NCBI RefSeq assembly: GCF_003634095.1
Contig: NZ_RBIR01000002.1
Coordinates: forward strand, 1-64,000
DNA from: Arthrobacter oryzae
Lineage (GTDB): Bacteria; Actinomycetota; Actinomycetes; Actinomycetales; Micrococcaceae
Length of the DNA: 64,000 nucleotides
Reading direction: 5' to 3'
In this document: positions 59,348 to 64,000 of the stretch, one piece after another
How the letters are laid out: each line of letters starts with the position of its first letter
Position numbering within the stretch: the first letter of the stretch is position 1
Translations under genes and position numbers: made by a program
Notes under the pieces: model-generated
Databases searched by the model: none
The model's input: the letters and a program-made list of their open reading frames with translations, nothing else
Told to the model about the DNA's origin: nothing

Positions 59348-60463
59348 CTACTTCTCGGCGTTGCGGTTGTCCGTCCGCCAGCGAATGCCGGCGTCGATGA
59401 AGTCGTCGATTTCGCCGTCGAACACCGCGGAGGTGTTGCCGACCTCGTGCTCGGTGCGGAGGTCCTTGACCATCTGGTACGGGTTGAGGACGTAGGAACG
59501 CATCTGGTCGCCCCACGAGGCCTTGACGTCGCCGGCGAACGCCTTCTTCTCGGCGTCTTCCTGTTCCTTCTTCAGGAGCAGCAGGCGGGACTGCAGCACG
59601 CGCAGGGCGGCGGCGCGGTTCTGCAGCTGCGATTTCTCGTTCTGCATGGACACGACCGTGCCCGTGGGGATGTGCGTCAGGCGCACCGCGGAGTCCGTGG
59701 TGTTGACCGACTGGCCGCCGGGGCCCGAGGAGCGGAACACGTCCACGCGGATCTCGTTGTCCGGGATGTCGATGGAGTCCGTCTGCTCGATCAGCGGAAT
59801 CACTTCCACGGCGGCAAAGGAAGTCTGGCGGCGGCCCTGGTTGTCGAACGGGCTGATCCGGACCAGGCGGTGCGTGCCGGCTTCGACACTGAGCGTGCCG
59901 TAGGCGTAGGGGGCCTTGACCTCGAAGGTGGCGGACTTCAGCCCTGCTTCTTCGGCGTAGGAGGTGTCCATGATGGTGGTCGGGTACCCGTGGCGTTCGG
60001 CCCAGCGCAGGTACATCCGCAGCAGCATTTCGGCGAAGTCCGCCGCATCCACGCCGCCGGCGCCGGCCCGGATGGTCACCACGGCTTCGCGCTCGTCGAA
60101 CTCGCCGGAGAGCAGCGTGACAACCTCGAGTTCGCCCAGCGCCTTGCGGACCGATTCCAGCTCCGCCGCGGCCTCGCCCATGGAGTCGGCGTCGTCCTCG
60201 TCCTGGCCGAGCTCCACGAGGACCTCGAGGTCATCGATCCGGGCAGTCAGCTTGTTGAGGCGCTCGAGCTCGGACTGCTTGTGCGAGAGCTTGGAGGTGA
60301 TGACCTGCGCCGCGGCGGGGTCGTCCCACAGGTTGGGTTCACCGGCACGCTCGCTGAGCTCGGCGATGTCTTCCTTGAGCGCCTCGACGTTCGAGACGTT
60401 CTCGATGGACGCATAGGTGGCCCGCAGCGCGCGGATTTCAGCGGGAAAATCAATGTTTGCCAT
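59348..60463 (-). CDS. prfB: Peptide chain release factor 2
   Basis: RF2 reads UGA and UAA. The 371-residue protein has the SPF tripeptide in [18 protein letters not shown] near residue 200 and the GGQ motif [17 protein letters not shown] near 250. The frame is continuous: there is no in-frame TGA and no CUU-TGA slip site near codon 25, so the autoregulatory frameshift of E. coli RF2 is absent. A TAGGCT lies 9 nt before the ATG, so the leader is short. It precedes ftsE-ftsX. Confidence 0.95.
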   Translation of the reverse strand: MANIDFPAEIRALRATYASIENVSNVEALKEDIAELSERAGEPNLWDDPAAAQVITSKLSHKQSELERLNKLTARIDDLEVLVELGQDEDDADSMGEAAAELESVRKALGELEVVTLLSGEFDEREAVVTIRAGAGGVDAADFAEMLLRMYLRWAERHGYPTTIMDTSYAEEAGLKSATFEVKAPYAYGTLSVEAGTHRLVRISPFDNQGRRQTSFAAVEVIPLIEQTDSIDIPDNEIRVDVFRSSGPGGQSVNTTDSAVRLTHIPTGTVVSMQNEKSQLQNRAAALRVLQSRLLLLKKEQEDAEKKAFAGDVKASWGDQMRSYVLNPYQMVKDLRTEHEVGNTSAVFDGEIDDFIDAGIRWRTDNRNAEK

Positions 60464-60532
60464 GGTTTTTTAAGCCTACGCTATGTGTCCTAGCCGCCCG
60501 ACCCGCTACGTGCCTAAAGCGGGTATAGCCGG

Positions 60533-60591
60533 TTGCCCCATCACTTCGGGTTGCCAAATGGGCCCTTTGGCAACCCGAAGTGATAGGGCAA
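60533..60591. repeat. 26-bp-arm palindrome in the prfB-tad spacer
   Basis: TTGCCCCATCACTTCGGGTT at 60533-60552 begins a 26-nt arm ending at 60558, paired with 60566-60591 with one mismatch, around the loop TGGGCCC, which is itself part-palindromic. It lies between the tadG stop (60610) and the prfB start (60463), both on the minus strand. It could end tad transcription. It shares GTTGC/TCAC end features with the hairpin at 3988-4052, suggesting a dispersed repeat type. Confidence 0.8.
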
Positions 60592-60609
60592 CAGGGGTGA
60601 CCGGGCAGC

Positions 60610-61149
60610 TCAGCGGCTGAGGCGGGACCGCGCCGTCGACGTCGCCTCGATCCGGATGCCGTCCGGAATAAGGAAGTTCACCACCGGCGGGTGCACCGCC
60701 GCACTCAGCACCACGACGGCGGTGGAACCGTCCGGGCTTCCCGTGGCCGGCGCCACGGTGAGGCTACTGAAGCGGCCGAACGCGCCGTTGCGGCCCAGAT
60801 ACTCGACGGCGGCGCTGCGCACCCTGGCCCCGCTGAGCACGGCGGACGGCGTGCCGCCGGCGCTGCCGAGCTGGCCGAGGGTGAAGCTGTCCGCGGCCGC
60901 CACCGAGGCGCCGTCAGCGAGAGAGAGCAGTTTCTTGTGTTCGAGGTAAAGGCTGGAGGCGGCCATGACGACGGTGGCGACCAGCAGGGCCACCAGGATG
61001 AAACCGATGCTCAGCACCAGCACCTGGCCCTCTTGGCGGCGGGGATGCAGGCGTTGGCTGCGGGGATGCAGGCGTTGGCGGCTGGCAGCGGTGCGGCGCC
61101 CGGAGTGTGGGAGTCTTCGACGCCCGGGCGCTCCGGCGGCGCTGCTCAC
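60610..61149 (-). CDS. TadG-like pilus assembly protein
   Basis: A 179-residue protein. A long basic N-terminus with two tandem QRLHPRS/R units, a Tad-type transmembrane segment (GQVLVLSIGFILVALLVATVVMAAS, residues about 41-65) and an extracytoplasmic region (DGASVAAADSFTLGQLG and strands). The prepilin-type Glu at +5 after the Gly is missing (GQVLVLS). The gene ends the tad operon and overlaps the tadE-like gene start by 4 bp (61146-61149). Confidence 0.78.
   Translation of the reverse strand: MSSAAGAPGRRRLPHSGRRTAASRQRLHPRSQRLHPRRQEGQVLVLSIGFILVALLVATVVMAASSLYLEHKKLLSLADGASVAAADSFTLGQLGSAGGTPSAVLSGARVRSAAVEYLGRNGAFGRFSSLTVAPATGSPDGSTAVVVLSAAVHPPVVNFLIPDGIRIEATSTARSRLSR
61039..61080. repeat. 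21-bp tandem duplication in the tadG-like gene
   Basis: GCGGGGATGCAGGCGTTGGC is repeated head to tail at 61039-61058 and 61060-61079 (21-bp unit), encoding QRLHPR twice in the cytoplasmic N-terminus. The copies are identical over 20 bp, so the duplication is recent. Confidence 0.85.
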
Positions 61150-61580
61150 CGGAACCTTCCCACCAGCTGCGTTGCCGATGCGCTGAGGTGGCTCGCGTTC
61201 AGATGGAGCGCATCGCTGAAGGGCACAAACGGCAGGGGCACGGTGAGGTGGACGGTGACGGTCACCGTCGAGCCCGGGGCCAGGCAGTCCGCGGGTACGC
61301 AGCTCGTGTCCATGCGCGCATTGTCCGCAGGCTGGCCGTAATCGGCGAGCGCCAGCAGCACGGCCTGCTCGGCGGCGGCCCGTGCCCTTGCCGCGTCCGG
61401 CTGGGCAACGTACACCTTGGCCGCCTGGTCTGCGGCGCCGACCACCGCGAACGAGCCGCCCTGAATCTGGCCCACGGTGATGATGAAGTAGACGAGCGGA
61501 ACCATCAGCAGGAGGGACAGGAAGACAAACTCGACCACAGCATTTCCCTGCTCCGCCCGTTCATGGCTGGATGGCCGCAT
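61146..61580 (-). CDS. TadE-family protein
   Basis: A 144-residue pseudopilin-like protein. The prepilin motif is EQGNAVVEFVFLSLLLMVPLVYFIITVG: Gly then Glu at +5 and Phe at +6, as in TadE. The remaining extracytoplasmic part has two cysteines (CVPADC) that may bond. It overlaps its upstream TadE-like neighbour by 20 bp (61561-61580), so all three products are co-expressed. Confidence 0.85.
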   Translation of the reverse strand: MRPSSHERAEQGNAVVEFVFLSLLLMVPLVYFIITVGQIQGGSFAVVGAADQAAKVYVAQPDAARARAAAEQAVLLALADYGQPADNARMDTSCVPADCLAPGSTVTVTVHLTVPLPFVPFSDALHLNASHLSASATQLVGRFR

Positions 61581-62016
61581 GACCGTTCACCTCCAGAAAC
61601 GCCTGCGGGCCGATGAAGCCGATGACCGGCAAGGGTGCGCGGACTGTCACTTCCAGGGTGCGGATGCCCTGGAACATAGATTCGCTTGTGGTGACGTCGC
61701 GGGCGAACTCGGGGTTGAGCGCCGCTGTGATCAGCTGGACGGTCCGGTCCTTGGCGTCCCCGGCGCTTCGGTCGGCCAGCGTGCCGTATCTGGCGCCTGA
61801 GGCGGCGGCGTCGATCAGCGTGTTCCGGACGTGCTGGATCAGGGTGAGCTGGACGATCGCGAGGAAGAACAGCGTCAGCAACGCGCCGATCAGCACGAAG
61901 TCCACCACGGCGGCGCCATGTTCAGGGTCGCTGCCGTGGTCAAAGTCCGTGCCGCGGCTACGGTTGGCCGCGCTTGGGCTGCCGTTGCCGATACGGACTT
62001 CGCGGGCCCGCACCAC
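61561..62016 (-). CDS. TadE-like protein
   Basis: A 151-residue protein with the motif EHGAAVVDFVLIGALLTLFFLAIVQLTLIQHVR near residues 32-64. Asp replaces the usual Glu at +5, so processing by the prepilin peptidase is less certain. A DAAASGARYGTLADRSAGD segment typical of TadE follows the helix. GTG 62016. It is 3 bp downstream of the Flp-like gene. Confidence 0.82.
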   Translation of the reverse strand: MVRAREVRIGNGSPSAANRSRGTDFDHGSDPEHGAAVVDFVLIGALLTLFFLAIVQLTLIQHVRNTLIDAAASGARYGTLADRSAGDAKDRTVQLITAALNPEFARDVTTSESMFQGIRTLEVTVRAPLPVIGFIGPQAFLEVNGHAAIQP

Positions 62017-62019
62017 GGG

Positions 62020-62223
62020 TTACTGTCCGACCTTATCCATGGCCTGGTTGAAGAGTCCCTCCAGCGCCGGACCGGCGAGGGCCAGGAGGGCGGCCACCAG
62101 GACTGCCGACATGAGGGTGATCATCACCCAGCCCGGGACGTCGCCCCGCTCGGGATGACCTGCTCCCCCGGTTGTGCCGTTCCGCTGCCCTGATCGCCGC
62201 GCAGCCGGCCACCGGGTTGTCAT
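62020..62223 (-). CDS. Short Flp-pilin-like protein
   Basis: A 67-residue protein with one helix (PGWVMITLMSAVLVAALLALAGPALEGLFNQAMDKV) whose size, position and C-terminal amphipathic end fit an Flp-type pilin or pseudopilin. After the Gly of ERGDVPGW the +5 residue is not Glu, so the classical Flp processing motif is not intact. I chose the second of two ATGs (62223), which has GGGAG at 8 nt. The first is at 62229. Confidence 0.6.
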   Translation of the reverse strand: MTTRWPAARRSGQRNGTTGGAGHPERGDVPGWVMITLMSAVLVAALLALAGPALEGLFNQAMDKVGQ

Positions 62224-62360
62224 GCTCATCGCTCCCAATGCACCCAACGCACAAGCCATGAACGCCATACGGGTTCCGAAGTTCCTCACAGTGCCCTCTT
62301 TCCTGTTGGTCCAGTCCCTCTGTTTTCCTTGGTTTTCCAGTCTCTAGATCGGTGGTCTGC

Positions 62361-63302
62361 CTAGAGTCCGAGACTGATCGCGGCCAGGCCGGGGAAGACG
62401 GCGAAAATGACCGTGAGCGGAAGCACGCCGAAGACGAGCGGCACCATCATCCCGATTTCTTTTTTGCCGGCGGACTCCATGAGGTCCCTCTTGGCCGTGT
62501 CCCGGACATCCTGCGCCTGCGCCCGGAGAACGTCGGCGAGGGGCGTTCCGCGTTCCACTGCCACAATTACTCCGTCAACAAAGCGGACCAGCGCCCCTTG
62601 ATCTGTTCGGGAAGAGAACTCCCGCAGGGCTTCGACGAGGGGCTTGCCGGCGCGGGTCTCGGCGAGGACCCGGTTGAATTCTTGCGAGAGTTCGCCCCGG
62701 GCGCTGCGGCAGACCCGGTCCAGCGCGCCGGTGGCGCTTTCGCCGGCGCTGACGGCCAGAGCCATGAGCTCTGCGATGCTGGGAAACTCCGCCATCATCC
62801 TGGCTTCCCGTTTCTTGATGTGAACGCCCAGCAGGTAGTCCCGAAGCAGGAACCCGCCGGCGGCGCTCCCCAGCACGGCCACGACTGCGACGAACGGGCT
62901 GAAGCGGCCCATGGAAGCGGCGAGCGCGGCGATGGCGACGGCGAGGACGAAGCCGCCGGCGGCCCATAGGAGCTGCTCGGCCCGGAAGTCCACCGCCGTC
63001 TTGGCGCTGCCGGCGCGGGCAAGCCTGCGGTTCAATGCCGTGGCGCCAAGGTTGATTCGGCCCAAGGACCTGACACCATCGCGGATCGCCGGGCGGAGTA
63101 TCCGCTCCAGCGGCCCAAACGGGGTGATATTCCTCGGGGCGGTGCGCAACAGCCGGGATTCAAGATTGTGGGTTCTCAGCTGCGGACCAATCCGTTCGAC
63201 GAACGTCGTCGGACGCATGAAGGGAAGCCGCACGAGGAACAGCCAGAGACCGGTGCCCAAGACTGCCCCGCACACCATGGCCCCCGCCATCAGCCCCGTC
63301 AT
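62361..63302 (-). CDS. tadC: TadC-type secretion-system F protein
   Basis: A 313-residue inner-membrane platform protein with a T2SSF domain (about residues 160-290, IAELMALAVSAGESATGALDRVCRSARGELSQEFNRV) and hydrophobic segments near the N-terminus (GAMVCGAVLGTGLWLFLV), the middle (WAAGGFVLAVAIAALAA, FVAVVAVLGSAAGGFLL) and the end (IGMMVPLVFGVLPLTVIFAVFPGLAAI). It anchors pilus assembly with TadB. The ATG overlaps the tadB stop (63299-63302). The long N-terminal open frame is a shadow of tadB. Confidence 0.88.
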   Translation of the reverse strand: MTGLMAGAMVCGAVLGTGLWLFLVRLPFMRPTTFVERIGPQLRTHNLESRLLRTAPRNITPFGPLERILRPAIRDGVRSLGRINLGATALNRRLARAGSAKTAVDFRAEQLLWAAGGFVLAVAIAALAASMGRFSPFVAVVAVLGSAAGGFLLRDYLLGVHIKKREARMMAEFPSIAELMALAVSAGESATGALDRVCRSARGELSQEFNRVLAETRAGKPLVEALREFSSRTDQGALVRFVDGVIVAVERGTPLADVLRAQAQDVRDTAKRDLMESAGKKEIGMMVPLVFGVLPLTVIFAVFPGLAAISLGL

Positions 63303-64000
63303 CGGAGCACCCTCCGTTCTTCCGGCAGTGCGCCGATACGCAACATCATGGCGTAGGAAGCCAGCGAGACCGCCAGTCCGCCGAGAAGCACGGCGGCCCC
63401 AGCCGTGGTGTTGTAGGCAATTACCGCCTCTGGACGGCTTGCCAGCAACACCAGGACAATCCAAGGAGCAGCCACGGCCAGGCGCGCGGCATTGACAGTC
63501 CAGGACTGCCTTGCTTCCAGCTCGCTCCTGGTCCTGGCGCTTTCCCGCAGGAACTCCGCGAGGGTTCCCAACAGCCTGCCCAGATCCGAGCCGCCCACCT
63601 CCCGGGTGAGCCGGAGCGCCTCGACGATCCGGTCCGCCACGGGATCAGCCAGACGTTCCTTGAGCCGGGTCAGCGACGGATCAAACTGGCCTCCCGAACG
63701 GTAATCAGAGCCGAAGTCCACAAACACGTGGCGAAGCTCCTCCGGCCCCTTTTCGCCGAGCTGAATGAGGGCCTCAGGCAGTGACAAGCCTGCCCTAATG
63801 GCCGACCGGAGATGATCTACGACGTCGGGCCACAACTGGCGGAGGACAGCCGTGCGCTTTCTCGCACGCCACCGAACCATGGCCATCGGCAGCCAGCCGC
63901 CGAACAAGCCAAAGCAACCCGCGATGGGCCCGGACCCTGTCGCTGCGAAGAATGCGAGGGTCGTGAAGACCCCGACCCCAAAACACGAGGCGACCAGGCC
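63299..64000 (-). CDS. tadB: TadB-type secretion-system F protein, N-terminus cut by window edge
   Basis: The frame is open to the right edge, so the start lies outside. A T2SSF domain (LWPDVVDHLRSAIRAGLSLPEALIQLGEKGPEELRHVFVDF) and hydrophobic segments (CFGVGVFTTLAFFAATGSGP at the edge, LAVAAPWIVLVLLA and TAGAAVLLGGLAVSLASYAMM) are seen. The protein pairs with TadC in the pilus platform. The ATPase TadA is expected further right. Confidence 0.85.
   Translation of the reverse strand, partial: GLVASCFGVGVFTTLAFFAATGSGPIAGCFGLFGGWLPMAMVRWRARKRTAVLRQLWPDVVDHLRSAIRAGLSLPEALIQLGEKGPEELRHVFVDFGSDYRSGGQFDPSLTRLKERLADPVADRIVEALRLTREVGGSDLGRLLGTLAEFLRESARTRSELEARQSWTVNAARLAVAAPWIVLVLLASRPEAVIAYNTTAGAAVLLGGLAVSLASYAMMLRIGALPEERRVLR

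Overview
This 64 kb window is high-GC actinobacterial chromosome, most likely from the Arthrobacter/Pseudarthrobacter group (Micrococcaceae). The assignment rests on gene content: a SigR/RsrA redox pair, the fused 2-oxoglutarate enzyme Kgd, the 24-residue ribosomal protein bL37, a Rho with a long disordered insert, a SAM-IV-type riboswitch, a tmRNA whose tag reads AESKRTDFALAA, and many start codons lying about 6 nt downstream of a TANNNT box (leaderless transcripts). I see no phage, insertion sequence, CRISPR array or obvious island. This is mostly core genome, with the interest in regulatory palindromes, small genes and a few odd proteins.

Layout. 1-6.6 kb: end of a glycosyltransferase, then a minus-strand block rho, prfA, prmC, tsaC/sua5, wecG-like. 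6.6-13.4 kb: aspartate-family amino acid genes thrB, thrC, hom, lysA, then argS, with tRNA-Arg(CCG) divergent from argS. 13.6-16.3 kb: a protealysin-like M4 protease with its emfourin-type inhibitor, a GlxA-type AraC regulator with a striking operator, and a small membrane protein. 16.4-24.6 kb: hrpA, a HIT protein coupled to a zinc alcohol dehydrogenase, a GNAT acetyltransferase and a DUF222-HNH protein. 24.6-30.8 kb: a divergent sulfurtransferase/cysteine desulfhydrase pair, a metallo-beta-lactamase-fold hydrolase, a Zur-type regulator and a convergent znuACB zinc importer with a 39-nt palindromic operator. 30.8-41.6 kb: two coupled CNNM/CBS membrane proteins, guaB1, kgd, a degenerate SGNH protein, and a DUF4097-PadR operon with a 16-bp-arm palindrome.

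41.7-47.1 kb: bL37, rsrA-sigR, a DoxX protein, aroA-rsgA and hisN. 47.2-54.7 kb: SAM-IV riboswitch and class V aminotransferase, a methyltransferase, mntH-mntR, tandem fluC genes, two unrecognised small proteins, and DUF6325-SHOCT. 54.8-60.5 kb: ssrA, smpB, an M23 peptidase, ftsX, ftsE and prfB, all on the minus strand. 60.6-64 kb: the distal part of a Tad pilus locus (tadB cut by the window edge, tadC, a short Flp-like protein, two TadE-like proteins and a TadG-like protein).

Themes. Metal homeostasis (Zur/Znu, MntR/MntH), sulfur metabolism (sulfurtransferase, Cds1-like, SAM-IV gene), translation termination and rescue (prfA, prmC, prfB, ssrA, smpB) and cell-wall remodelling (FtsEX plus M23) recur. 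Function assignments come from motifs read by eye and gene order. No database search was possible.
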